From assembly GCA_030268105.1 (NCBI GenBank), contig BSDZ01000016.1, positions 1,371,501 to 1,435,500 of the forward strand: 64,000 bases of DNA, written 5' to 3'. Shown one piece after another: positions 39,729-51,482 of this stretch. A program made the translations under genes and the position numbers. How positions within the stretch are numbered: position 1 is the stretch's first letter; each line of letters opens with the position of its first letter. Source of the DNA: Volvox africanus. Its lineage: Eukaryota > Chlorophyta > Chlorophyceae > Chlamydomonadales > Volvocaceae. The notes beneath the pieces were generated by a model that did no database searches, was not told where the DNA came from, and saw nothing but the letters and a program-made list of their open reading frames with translations.

Positions 39729-39894
39729 AAGCGCATGAAAGCACGTGGTGCTGCTAAACCACCGGCGCCGTCGTCTACCTCATCACCTCAAGCGCCTTCC
39801 GAGGCGGATAGCCCAGTTGGCGACGACGATGGCGAAGGTGGAGTTGGCGGTGGTGGCGGAGGCAGCCGGAGCACCAAACCTCGCCAACGGCGGC
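39729..39894 (+). other. Possible linker exon after the oxidoreductase
   Basis: After an acceptor-like CTACAG the frame reads KRMKARGAAKPPAPSSTSSP followed by a Gly-rich segment and RQRRR, ending at TGA or at a GGCG/GTGATGG donor. Such Pro/Ser/Gly linkers are common between domains in algal proteins. The phase does not match the donor at 39288, so this exon may belong to another reading or be chance. Confidence 0.25.
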
Positions 39895-40202
39895 GGTGAT
39901 GGTAATGATAAATGTACATGTGTGTGTGTGAGATAGGGGACCAAAGATAGAAGAGAAATCTCTTTCACGGATGGCAAACCACGTACTGCATGTATCTGGG
40001 GACATGATATGTAACCATTTTTATTCGACTAAGCTGGCGGTATCCAATTATCATGTTGGCCTAGATGGGCTTCATCGTCATGCACCGTTGACGGCGTGAC
40101 TATTCTGGCGAAAGAGCGGTTAGGAAACGACAGTTGCGACAGCTGCTGATTCGCGTGAATGACAGTTGGTCGTTGTTGGAACCAAGAGCCGTACATTTCG
40201 GT

Positions 40203-40203
40203 G

Positions 40204-40239
<36 letters not shown>

Positions 40240-40240
40240 C
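40203..40240. repeat. (CT)n(TA)n compound microsatellite
   Basis: A CT run passes directly into a TA run, about 650 bp upstream of the GC-rich ORF island. A second TA-type run lies at 43497-43512, on the other side of that island. Confidence 0.9.
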
Positions 40241-41241
40241 TTGTCGAAATAGATTGTTCGGAATAGAGCTATTGTAACAATACTATACAGACTCTTACAG
40301 TGGCTCACATTCCGTGCATCTGCCCAGGCCGCGAATAGATCAGCGTAATAAAGGCGCTATCAGGACTCATCACCCTGATTAGCTGCCAATAGAACTCCGC
40401 GACGGAGCTCTAAGAGGAGTAGGTGACTGAGCAGCGCGACGCCCCATCACCGATAGAGCTAGGAAGAGGTAGTGTAGTCTCGCCTCAGGGCCGGGCTGTG
40501 AGGCCAGTGTCTAGTGTAGTTGCCCGAGCTACAGCTAGCACACTGCTGCGCCAGCCTCACATACACCTACTACCAGGTGAAGCCAAGCCATCGTGTCCTC
40601 ACGTGAACGGGCTCAGGCTTCAGGCATTTGTGTGGAGCTGGAGATCTACACATTCTGCTTCATTTCTTCGGACAGCATCTACGCCGCGACGGTAGGAGCG
40701 CGTGACGCCTCCGGGTGCTTCCGATATCAAGGGACTTGGCCAGTCTCATTGCCGCGACGGCAAGCGCACCTTTACGGTGTCGCTACCCTTGGGTCATCAT
40801 CCCGAGGAGTTCTTTTATCCTAATTCTTCTCTTCCACATCTAGTAACAAAGTTCCCCGTGCATGGACACGTGACCTCCATCTGTGCGGACGAGTGAGGAC
40901 GGTCTCTGCTCTGCACGCATGGTGTGTGAGTCGTCACCCACGGACCCACGACAGTGGCGCCTCACACAAGGACATTGGCGCAGCCATGCCCTAGCCACCA
41001 GCGCCCGTCTGGAGGCCGGCCGCTACACTCCCCGCGGGACGGCATCGACCGGAGCCCCAACGGCCTCGGGGGGATCCATCTCTTTTCGGCGCCCTGGCTC
41101 CGACACGGAGGCCTCGCCCAGCCCACGCCTGGACGGCCCGCCAGCGCGCCTTTTCCTCTCGGGGCTGCGGGGAGCTGGCATCCCCAGTAGCCGTGCCCCT
41201 TCCTCGGGCAGATCCGTCTCTCCCGTGCTCTCCGAAGGTGG

Positions 41242-42258
41242 GTGGCGAGGCGCGTCTACAAGTGCTGGTTGAGATGCTCGCTCCGGGTCCCAGGGGCCGC
41301 CTTCCCCCCTCGGGGGGCCGACCGCGCCGTCACCGCGGCCGGTCATGGCAGCGGTGGCGGTGAGGGCGCGGAAGCAGCGCTCGGCGGCGGGGCAGCTGGC
41401 GCCCCAGCGGCCATGGGCCCGCACTTGCCCGTGGCTGCAGACCCCAACACACCTGCGGCCGCTACACCAGCGGCTACTGCGCCAGCTACGGCACACAAGC
41501 ATACGCGGCTGTCTGACCCAGGCGGCGGTGATGCCAGGAGCCCACGCGGCGCTGACGCCCCGAGCTGGGACCCGTGGGGCGGTTTCTGGGGTGCTCCCCC
41601 TACGGAGCACCCCGCCTGGGACTATGATGGACGCCGGGGCCGCTGTTTTGTACCATTGGGCAGTGGAGATGATGGAGTGCTGACGCCCGCCACTGGGTAT
41701 CACTCCGCGTTGGGGGATGGACCAGGAGGTTCTGGGCCACCAACGCACTCACTTAGGCGGGGTGTGCGAACCGAGGAGGGGCCTGAAGAGGTTCTTCCTG
41801 GCGGGCCTGTTGCGGCGTCCCACCCGCTTTACTCGCCATGGGAGGGGGACGTAGGCTGTCGCCCGCAGGCTGCAGCGCCCCGCCGAGAGGGGGTCCTGTC
41901 AGGGAGACAAGGCTTAAGGGGTGCTTCGCAGATGGGAGCTGTCCCACCGCCAGCCGAGGCGGCGGATCAGCGCCAGCCTAAGGCGCCTGCACCACTAGAG
42001 GCCCCGTGCTGGGAATCCATGCACTTCCCCACTGACGCATTTGCCCCGCCAGACCCGCTTCCGCCCCCTGTGCTTTGGTCGTTCGCACAAGTGGACTATG
42101 TCGCCATGGATGTTGAGTGCGGGTACTCCCTCCATGGCATACTAGCGCACTCTCTCCTGTCTCAGATAGGGGAGACACCAGACTCGGGCACGCTGCAGTG
42201 CACTCCCAGCAGCTCCGACGCAGACCCGCCTGTCTGGACCGCGACCCACCTCATGTAG
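41242..42258 (+). CDS. Unrecognised Gly/Ala/Pro-rich ORF, first of a pair
   Basis: Open frame of 338 codons in a GC-rich island flanked by AT-rich DNA. The first in-frame ATG is later, in the segment AMGPHLPVAADPNTPAAATP; upstream sequence may supply an exon. The N-terminal two thirds are low complexity. The C-terminal part looks more ordered (SFAQVDYVAMDVECGYSLHG, then ILAHSLLSQIG). It ends in a TAG 42 bp before the next ORF. It could be part of a gag-like retroelement protein or an algal lineage-specific gene; no reverse transcriptase, integrase or zinc knuckle was seen nearby. Confidence 0.4.
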   Translation: MARRVYKCWLRCSLRVPGAAFPPRGADRAVTAAGHGSGGGEGAEAALGGGAAGAPAAMGPHLPVAADPNTPAAATPAATAPATAHKHTRLSDPGGGDARSPRGADAPSWDPWGGFWGAPPTEHPAWDYDGRRGRCFVPLGSGDDGVLTPATGYHSALGDGPGGSGPPTHSLRRGVRTEEGPEEVLPGGPVAASHPLYSPWEGDVGCRPQAAAPRREGVLSGRQGLRGASQMGAVPPPAEAADQRQPKAPAPLEAPCWESMHFPTDAFAPPDPLPPPVLWSFAQVDYVAMDVECGYSLHGILAHSLLSQIGETPDSGTLQCTPSSSDADPPVWTATHLM

Positions 42259-42300
42259 TTCCTCCCCGCCGTTGCCCTTTTCCTTGGCTGCCCCGTGCAG

Positions 42301-43092
42301 ATGGTCCGCTGGGAGGAGCTATATGCGAGCCTGGAGGACAGGCTGCAGCCGCGGCCGCCGCCCGCCCCGCTGCAGCAAGGCAGGCCGCCCCAGCAGCCGC
42401 GACCGCCCCGCTACCCGGCCCCTGCACCGCCCTCAGCGGGTTCGGCGGCGGTCGCTCCTGCCGCGCTGGCGACCTCCGCCTCATATGCCCCGGGCACGCC
42501 CCTGCCCGATCCTTCTCAGCCTCCACACGGGCCGCCTGGATACCCGCCAGGCGAGCCACCTGCTCCGCCACCGCCCCTCTCCACTCCACCACCTCCGAAC
42601 CTCCCGGCTCTGGGCTCGCCTGATGAGTGCTCTGCGCCCCGTGCCACTGGTGTCGTGGAACCTGCGGGCGACCCGCAGCCCCGCCAGCCCGGCTGCATCG
42701 TGGCGCCCATCTCGCCACAGTGGACACCCATGAAAGGCGCTAAAGCCTTTAAGTCCCGCGCGCTGAGCTATGCCGAATGCGCCCTGTACCCGCTGACCCA
42801 CGAGAAGCGAAAGGGTGCTGACTATTCGGAGGTCTTGCTTAAGTTGGTCTCTGACTTCCTGCCTGTCAACACGCCCCTTCGGAGCACATACACGCCCGAG
42901 GAGCTGGGCCGAGTGGTGGATCATCACTACGCGCACTACATCGCACATGGTGGGGTGCATGCGGACTACCGGTGGCATCGGGCTGCCGGCGGCGGCCAGG
43001 ACCTCATCGCGTTCTGGCTTAAGGAGGTGCAGGCCTGCAAAAGTTCACACCCCCAGTGTCGTGGACGCAGCAATGCCGCTCACTGCACATGA
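42301..43092 (+). CDS. Unrecognised ORF with ordered C-terminal half, second of a pair
   Basis: Starts at ATG 42301, just after a splice-acceptor-like CCCGTGCAG, so it may instead be an internal exon continuing the upstream ORF. The first 130 residues are Pro/Ala-rich. The remainder looks like a folded segment: RALSYAECALYPLTHEKRKG, VLLKLVSDFLPVNTPLRS and ELGRVVDHHYAHYIAHGGVH are consecutive pieces, ending VQACKSSHPQCRGRSNAAHC. I do not recognise the family. Base composition differs sharply from the AT-rich flanks (43330-44170). Confidence 0.45.
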   Translation: MVRWEELYASLEDRLQPRPPPAPLQQGRPPQQPRPPRYPAPAPPSAGSAAVAPAALATSASYAPGTPLPDPSQPPHGPPGYPPGEPPAPPPPLSTPPPPNLPALGSPDECSAPRATGVVEPAGDPQPRQPGCIVAPISPQWTPMKGAKAFKSRALSYAECALYPLTHEKRKGADYSEVLLKLVSDFLPVNTPLRSTYTPEELGRVVDHHYAHYIAHGGVHADYRWHRAAGGGQDLIAFWLKEVQACKSSHPQCRGRSNAAHCT

Positions 43093-45162
43093 CATCATCA
43101 CTACGAATGGGCAATGTATGATGGGCCTTATCAGTCCCCGAAACACCTGAGCCCCTGATGCCCCCTCCCTCACTGAGGGCCGCAACGATCACCCTAACCC
43201 CCCCCACACACACAATGCCTCTCGCTGCCTGAGGCCCGGCACCGCCCGATACTGCTACTGCGGCTGCCAGAGCTGAAATCGGACAGCCACAGTGACAGAG
43301 AGAAATGCAACAGATACTACGGATGAACGGGATTTATCCTAACTGAGTTAACAAGCCGTATATAATATTATATAGATACATAAAGATATGCCGTAAATGA
43401 AAAAACTGTTTATGGTTGGCTGATTACGTCTGGTATTAAAAAACCAACGTAATTAACAATAAACCGTTTTAAATTATTCATCAATTGCCTGTTAACTATA
43501 TATATATATAAGTATATATGTATATATGTATGAATGAACGGGTGGTACACTGTTACGGGTGCTGCGGGCGTGTGTATGTATGCATTCCCATAAACCATAC
43601 GGGTTGTATGCAGATAATGATATATTGTAATATAATTTATTACGAGCCCTCCATCTCATAACATCATTCGAACGAAACCAGTCCAGGCCTGTATATGAAG
43701 TTATCCCGCAAGCAGATGGCGAAGACCTCCTTCCTCGCTCCACCTGGTCCCAAACTTCCTGGTTATCTCCCGCAATTTTCTCTCTCCGATGCCGAAGTTA
43801 TAAAGTGTGGCTTATCGCTGTGTTCGTTTCGAACCTCTTCTTGGATTACGATAAGAAACATTGGGTCGCTTCGGAATGGGCACGGAGTCGCAGAGCTCCG
43901 GGCACCAGCCAGCCTAACACGCACAGACCTGGCCTCCTCGCACGTCCCGCATTCAGAAGGAAGATATGTTTATTTCGCAAATGTTCCATAGTGGAACCAT
44001 AAATCCCATATTTTAGTAATTAAAAACGTAATTTAAAGGTTTATTGTTTAATTTGGGGTATTTATTTTTATAGAAAACGCTTTCGTACTCGTAAGTTAAG
44101 TACCATATCACAAGAAATCCTCAAGAAATCACCGTCCCTACCAAAACAGAAAATATTAGGATCCTCATTGCGGCAATTAATCACCGTAACCAGCACCTGA
44201 AGGCTGTTTCACACAACGTATTGCAAGCCACGACTTGGCTACGTGTTCTGGGCTTTTGTTGTTCATGGGTGCATTGGGGGTAGGTGCTGATAAACGGAAT
44301 TGTGGGAACTTGTGGACTACAGTTGCATAAACGAAGAACATGGAAAAGGAACCATACGTATCGTTGCAGGCGTAAAGTGAATCCTGAGGCACAAAGCTGA
44401 GGTTGTGGGTCGCGGGGTGTCCGTCCGTATTCCATGTACGGATGCGTTTGTGGGTGGATTCAGTTGCATGGAATAACCCCGCACGTGAGGACGAATGATT
44501 TCTAGTGGGAACCAATTTAACATGTTTAAATCAGGTCTTCGTACTTCCAGCCCCAAACAAACGTCCGTTAGGGGCCGTGACAACCACGATTGTCAGTTGT
44601 ACAAATCCGGCCGGTAATGCAATGGCCGCGCTCAAGAATTTCATCCACAACATGATTATCTTAGAAGCAACTCTGCTTCAGTGGTCCTATGAATTGATTC
44701 CGTTCCCAGATGCATAGAGAAGGTTGAACGGACGACCGAATTTCTAGCAAATTTGGTGGGCGCTCAGAGCTGCATACTTGTGTTCTCAAGGTGAAATCTT
44801 GTGATTGGAATTTAATAATCGTTTTGAGCCGATTTTATTTTAAAACGACAAGAAAGGTACGGATGTTGAGGAAATCGTCGGCCAACAAAGTGCAGTCCCG
44901 AATCCAAAGAGTCCAGAGTGCCAATTATATGTTTTAATTTCAGCTACATAAGCCACTTATTGTTTTATACAGAACAACTGGAGCAGCCACCCGATAAATC
45001 ATGCATCCCGAGCCGGCGGTAGCGCCCCTTTACCTATGCCGACCCAAGTGGGCTGTATTGGAGGTCCGCTAGAATGGATTGGAGGTAAAGCGAAAATTGT
45101 TTTAGTCTTACCTTTAAGCGTCACAGTGGGTGAGTTTTGTGCCAACCGTCCCAACTTCGCAG
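43093..45162. other. No gene recognised; promoter region of the kinase
   Basis: Mostly AT-rich DNA with short open frames. The first exon and promoter of the CDKL-like kinase must lie here or in its right part. ATG codons at 45001 and 45036 open short frames with donor-like ends, but neither gives the phase needed to join the exon at 45163. Confidence 0.5.
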
Positions 45163-48100
45163 GGTGCTTGAGCTACTTCATGTCGTGGATGAGGGTGCTT
45201 ATGGGGTCGTATTGGCAGTTCGGCATCGTCTGACTGGAGAATCATTTGCGGTGAAAGCTGGCAAGCATGCAAGTGCGGACCCAAGGGTAAGCCATAGCGC
45301 TCTAACGGCCTCCGACTGACGGAGTATCAGCAAGCTATCTAAGTTTTGGGCTTGTATTTTGGAAATATATTCATGTGCCTTTTATAGTTGACAAACTTTG
45401 CGGCGAAAAGCTTAGTGTTGCAGTCCAACGAACTTGCCCTGGATGCCATGTGCGTGCACAGGTCATGTACCAGACCCTGCGTGAGGTCAAAATCTTGCGG
45501 AGCCTGGGTAACCATCCGAACGTTGTTCGTCTTGCCGATGCATTTCGGTCGGAGGAGGAGCATGTCTACTTGGTCTTTGAGATGGCGCACTGCGGTCTGC
45601 ATAAGGTACGCGCGCCAGTACGTGGAAAGAACTGGATCACGCAAATTTCAGAGCAAGCCAGGACACGCAACTTTCTAATATAAGTTCCTTTGAGATCCTT
45701 TTCCTTTTACTAAACACAAGTGAACTTCCATCCTTTCGTACACTCCAGATAGGGCCAGATTTGCGCATTTGTCATGAAAGTACTTCCGCTATGCCATAAC
45801 CCTGTAACCGCTGCTGCTGTCATCGTCTTTGTCTTTCATTCATGAATTATAGGACAAACGTTAAACTTGTGAGGCTTTGGCAAACATTGTCCCAACGGTG
45901 CCGTAGCCGACCGTCGGGTTCCGGTATCTCAATTTCCTAAAGACGCCGTTCACAGCCAAATTCAGAGATAGTTTACGAGACGGATTTGATCCTCGACCCA
46001 TTTTTAATATTGACCAAAACTTTGATTTGACGTCCCCAATGAAATATTACGTGCCTCACGGGGCCCCCCACCTCTGTAGGAGCTCGAGCGCCTCCCAGGC
46101 CGCCAGCTGCCCGCCCCAACCTTGAAGCTAGTAGCTTGGCAACTGCTCCACGGGCTTCTGCATTGCCATGACCATCAGGTGAGCCCATGGATCAGTGGGG
46201 TCAAGCGGGTAGATCTAGCTAATGCTGTCCCGTGGGTCAGCACTGGGCGAGCAAGAAATCTAAATTGTGGACAGAACTTGAGGTTCAAGTTTATGGAGAG
46301 AAACGAGCGCAACACTTCAGAGCGCAGAGAGAGTGACCAGACCGACCGAGGCTCTCCGCCCATGCATGTCGCATGGTGTTTATTGAATGGATGGCCAGAT
46401 GCCGTACGGTCTACTTCTTTACCGGTGCGGATTCCTCAAATCTGGTGAACCGCAGATCGTGCACCGCGACGTGAAGCCATCAAACGTGTTGGTTTCCCGT
46501 GCCATCACCCTGTGCGCTAGCTCTGAAACCATCACTGGCGGCTCTGACGACGGATTACTGAAATACTGTACTAGTGCAGTACAGCGATATGATCAAGTTG
46601 CCGCAGAAGCCGACCATGAAGGTCCGACGCAGCGTGCCAACACTGGCAGTGCCGCCACAGTCGCGCACGCCGCTGCGCCACTCATCAAGCTGTGCGATTT
46701 CGGGTTCGCTCGTCACGTGTACTGCTCGGAGCCGTGGTACGGAGAGCGGTACTCATCGTATGTCGTGACGCGGTACTACCGTGCACCGGAGGTATGTGGG
46801 CCTCTTTAAGTGGTTTCAGAGCTTTGAAACCACCTAAAGGTGCAAGACCTTGAGTGGCTGGTAATAAAAGACCGGGGGGGGGGTATCGGATCCTGCATTT
46901 GTCACTTGGCGCTGCTGGGGAAAGGAAAGATCGTTCGCAACGTCCAATGTCAGCACAATGTCGAATCCTATTCAACTCCCGCTCGGCTGAGTACCCGGGG
47001 AGGGGCCGGAGTGGAAGAGGAGGCGAATGTAGGGGCTCACCTCTTCCTGTTTATTGCTAGTTCATAAATATACATACGATGGAGTTACGTGGCTGCGTGC
47101 TATGCGCACGACGTTTTTGCTTGCAGGTGCTCGTTGGGTGCAAGTACGGCGCATCCGTGGATATCTGGTCGTACGGTTGCACACTCGCGGAGCTGGCGAT
47201 TGGACGGCCCCTCTTTCCCGGTGGGCATTAGGGTTGCTGGTCGATGCCGTACATGATATGGAAGCATTTTCGTACGACCAAGGGCCCGAAGCCCTACATT
47301 CGTATGCATAGGGGCAGCATAACTATAACAGCGGCTCTTCACCTGTACGCCGCGCCAAAATGGCCCTGTACGGCTAATATCCTGGTGACATCTCAGCAAC
47401 GAGATAAACTGAATCATTCGAATGAAAAACAAGAGGAATTTTGAAATCAAAAGAAATAAATAGAATTGAAAAAGGAAGAGAGGAAATATAACACAACTGA
47501 TGATGGGTCTTGTGAAGATCTCATCTGAAGTGCATCGGGAGTCAGGGCGAGAGTCCATTAAGCGGTTGGGGAACATGAACTACAAACGATGCGACTCGAT
47601 CAAAGATCTCGAAATAGGGCTCGCCCATTATGTTGGACGGTAGCGCATTGCGGCTCACTAAGACACAGCGCTAAAGCTGCCGTACGCTAACATGATGCTG
47701 TTGATGTCCGGCCCGTGCGTTGCTTATCTAGGCACTTCAACCCTGGATCAGCTGGGCCTTATCACAAGGTGCCTGGGGCCGCTTACTTCCAGTCAGGCGG
47801 AAGCGCTGAGTCATCATCCGCACCTGGGACCTACGTCAGCAAGGACCCTCGCCCTGAGAAGTGTCACGACGCTCAAGGCACTGCTGCCGGTAGGGGTTGA
47901 GGGGTTGAGGGGGTGAGTGGGTGAGTGGGTGAGGTGCGCCTCTGGGGTACAACGTCCCAAGGCCTCCGAAAGGATTTTAAGAATATAATAACTTATGTAC
48001 GGCGCCTCCTGCAGGGACTGGATCCACAACTAATGGATATCATCACCGCATGTCTGGAGATTGATCCGCGGCGTCGCCCGTCCGCCAGGCGCCTGCTGCA

Positions 48101-50528
48101 AATGCCGTACTTTGACGCCGTACCACGAATGCTAGTCGGCACGGACCTGCAGTGCTTGTTGCGGTCACCGACCGCAGCGGCGCCGTTGCCGTCGTCGCCA
48201 GCTCCAGGGCAATCCAAGCTGCCGGGGGCGGCTGCGGCGGTAGCGGCGGTAGCGGCACGACGGCCTGGGAATTCCACTAACGTGCCACCGCGGCCGGTTT
48301 CAATGCCTTCTGTTCACGATGAAAGTCAAATTCGCCAGAGTCCGCGATCCGGCGGTTGTCATCCCAATCCACATGGCTACAGCCGCAGCAGTCAGCCGTG
48401 TTTTACGCACGTGGATAGCGCGATCACTGACGGCGACGGCGACGGCGGCGGTGCTTGCGGTCACGGTGGCGGTGGCGGTGACAAGGATAATCGCGAAGCG
48501 CACGATGGAAAGCAACGATGTCCTGGCGCTGGCGACGGAGGCGACGGTAGCGGCGGCACACGCACCCTGGTTGACCACACCACCGCCTGTCCCTCAAGCG
48601 CCGGTGGTGATGATGGCTACTGCGGCGGCGGGAGCGACGGAGGAGGAGAGAGAAGTGACAGCCGCGATCAAACACATGCGGTCATGGGGCGATGTGGCGA
48701 TGACGCCCGTCGCCTGGCGGCCGGCGCACGCGAGCCATCTGCGAGTCCTTTCCACCACACCAGTGGTGATGCTGGCAGTGGCGTCGGCAGCGGCAGCGAT
48801 CCAGTAGCTGTACGATCGCTTTTTAACGAGCTTGTAAGATCATCATTGTCCAGCGGGCTCGTCAGCCCCGACGCCCCCATCGACCCGGTGTTGCCGCTGC
48901 GCAGTTCCAGCGATACCGACGGCCTCGAGGTGGCCTCCGCCTCTGCCTCCGCCTCCGCTGTCGCCTGTGGTGGAGATTTCCGCAGAAGCTTTGACGCCGC
49001 CAGTCATCAAGGAATGGATCGCGGCGCTGATGCTGGCTGTCTCAGCACTGTAATTAGCGCCGTCGAGGTCCCCGTGTCGCCAACGGCCGCTGACGGCGCT
49101 GCCGGCACGGCTGCGGTTCCGGCAGAAGTCTTGGTGGCGGAGGCAGCGTCAGCGGCAACGGCATCGACAGCAGTTGAGAAAGCCCTACCCGCGCGGGTGG
49201 CTAGAGCGATTGGGCCGCCGCCACCTCTTCCGCCGCTGCCGCCGCCGCCGCCTGCTTCATTAGCCAATGCCGTGGCGTACCCGAACGGCGCCGCTCCGCA
49301 CAGCGGTGGCTACATCCGCCAGAGGTCCCACGGCCGCAGCCAATTCCTGAGTGGCCGTGGGTTGCTGTCCCGTCGGGCTCCCACCGCCACCCGGACTTGC
49401 AATTTAATAAGAATGCACACGGTGCACGGGCCAGGACCCAGACCGAGCACATCCGCCGCTACCTCCACTGCCGCTTGCTATGGCAGTGGCGGCGGCGGTG
49501 ACGGCGGCGCAGATGGAAACGGTGCTCTCCGCAACGGGCCTGCACGACATAGCGCCTCGCTGGCTGAGGTGCGGCTACTGCCAAGCAGTAATGGCGGCAC
49601 GGGCGGCGGTGAGATCACTGCCGCGGCTGGCGGCGCCGCCGCCGTCATGGATTCTAATTCCTTGACGGTGTGTACGATGCGCTGGAGTACAGCGGAATGG
49701 CTCTCAAGCGACGAGGGCTACTACCCTGGCGTCGGTAATGGCTTTGGCGGCAGCAGCGGCATGCGGCCGTACATATGGAGCGGTGCCTCACGTACGGCAG
49801 CGCAGGACAGTGTCGCGCTGATCTCTGAAACCAGCATACGGCACAGCATGGATCGAAACCACGAGAGAGATAGGAACCGGGAAGTTTCTCATGCCGTACG
49901 AATGCCCTGCAATTCTCTTGACGGTTGCCAGCTGATCGCCAGCGGCGGTGCCGCTATCGATGACGGCGGTGGCGCCAGTGCTTCCTCCCGCGCCCTCTGT
50001 GCCGCCGTGGTGGCGTCAGACCTGCGCGGATCCCGAATCTCTGGTCCCACTGCGGACGGGGCCCATCAGGCGGGTGTGGAGCCGTTGCGGCCGTTGATGT
50101 CGATTGAGGCGCACGCGACACAGCGGGTACGGCAGTCGTTCGGCCGACCTTCCCCGCCAGGCCCATGGGTCACTTCGGTCAAGAACCCACCGGGCCCTAT
50201 GTGCAAGCGTGGCGGCTCTGCAGCCACCAGCAACGGCCAGGACATTCTTTTTATCTCTCCAACTTCTACGGCCAACAACAATTGTGCTGGTGGTGATGGT
50301 GGTGGTGGTGGTGTGAGTGCTGGTGCTGGTAGTGGTGCTGGTACTCGTACCGGTACCGGTACCGGTACTGCTGGCGGCGGTGGCAGCGGCGGCGGCGGCG
50401 GCGGCGGCGCGTCACCTTGGTGGATGAGAATGCTTCGCTCCGCCGGCCTGTCGTGCGCGTTTCGACCGACCCGTGGGTTCGTCACGAGCCCGGCCAGCGG
50501 CCACTCGCCTGTCGACGCCGGTGTGTGA
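45163..50528 (+). CDS. CDKL-like CMGC serine/threonine protein kinase with long low-complexity tail
   Basis: Exons 45163-45286, 45462-45605, 46080-46178, 46456-46791, 47127-47220, 47732-47889 and 48015-50528 join in phase to about 1,156 codons; a first coding exon ending in phase 2 is missing. Kinase elements in order: glycine loop DEGAYGVV, Lys in ESFAVKA, alpha-C Glu in [10 protein letters not shown], then [18 protein letters not shown], the catalytic loop [23 protein letters not shown], activation segment [27 protein letters not shown] and [16 protein letters not shown]. About 60 residues are inserted between the catalytic loop and DFG. The tail (about 800 residues) is rich in Gly, Ala, Ser and Pro. 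All catalytic residues are present, so the kinase is predicted active. The activation loop has Ser-Ser-Tyr where CDKL/MAPK-type kinases have Thr-x-Tyr. CDKL relatives regulate cilium length in algae and animals; that role here is only inferred. Confidence 0.88.
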
Positions 50529-51439
50529 AGTAGCCGGTGCCACCGGCGCTCCGGCTATCTGTGGCCAATCTGGCTACGACCATTCAACTCCGCTGCTGCA
50601 ACCCCCTGGAGCTCTGGCGCTCAAGCGTGCCGCACCAGCCGGGTGCTCCTGGAGTTGATGATGATCAGGGACGGCAGTTAAGGTTGTTTGCGGTTGTGGT
50701 AATGGTGTTGTTCCGTTGTTTCCAGTATTTAGAGGTTGCCACTGCTACCATCGCCGTAGTCAAGCATTTTTAGCTGTGTTTTTTGTACTACGACTGCGAA
50801 TTCGTGATCCAAGTGATGCATTGCAATGTTTGCACCCCCGCCCCCTCTCCTGGCGGCATTCAATAGACAATGGGTGATCATCGGCACCGAGGAGGACTGA
50901 GTGGGACTGAGGAGCAACAATCGACCTTATCTCAAATACTGCTGTTTTCAGAAAGCGATAGAGAAACACATTATCTGTATTTGTGACTGTGCCTCTGCAA
51001 GCCATTTGGCGCGCCAGTCAGATGCCCTCGGTGGGTCATGTGGTTTCGGAGCGACGTCCGCGTGCGTGGCTGCAATGGTGTCCTTAGGGCTGGAAGGCTG
51101 CCCGCTCTGTGGGCCGAAGCGTGTGTGTTTTGCCCCCCTTACCTGGGGTCTATCGGGGCCCTGGGCAGCAGACTAGACGAAGGACCGTGAGACTGGCACA
51201 CGCATGCATGCTGCGCGGATGCGGCCAAAATAAGCCGATAAGTGGCTGAAGGAAGGAGGCGCCCGTGACCTTAGTTTGGATCACTATTGTGGTCACTATT
51301 GTGGAGAGGGGAAAGGTGAGAGGGAGGCGGTTTCGAAGCGATAATTGAAAATGAGCGAAGGTGAATAGCCGATGAAGATTTCCGTACTCCGTGAGTATTG
51401 CCGCCGCCGTGAAGCGAAAAGATGGAAGAGTTGCAATTG

Positions 51440-51440
<1 letters not shown>

Positions 51441-51481
<41 letters not shown>
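51441..51481. repeat. (CAGA)n microsatellite
   Basis: About ten perfect copies of the same tetramer seen at 27030-27116. Confidence 0.93.

Positions 51482-51482
<1 letters not shown>

Noticed and set aside
39289..45162. Search for a selenide, water dikinase domain
   Set aside because: No glycine-rich N-terminal or ATP-binding motifs of SelD were recognised in any frame.
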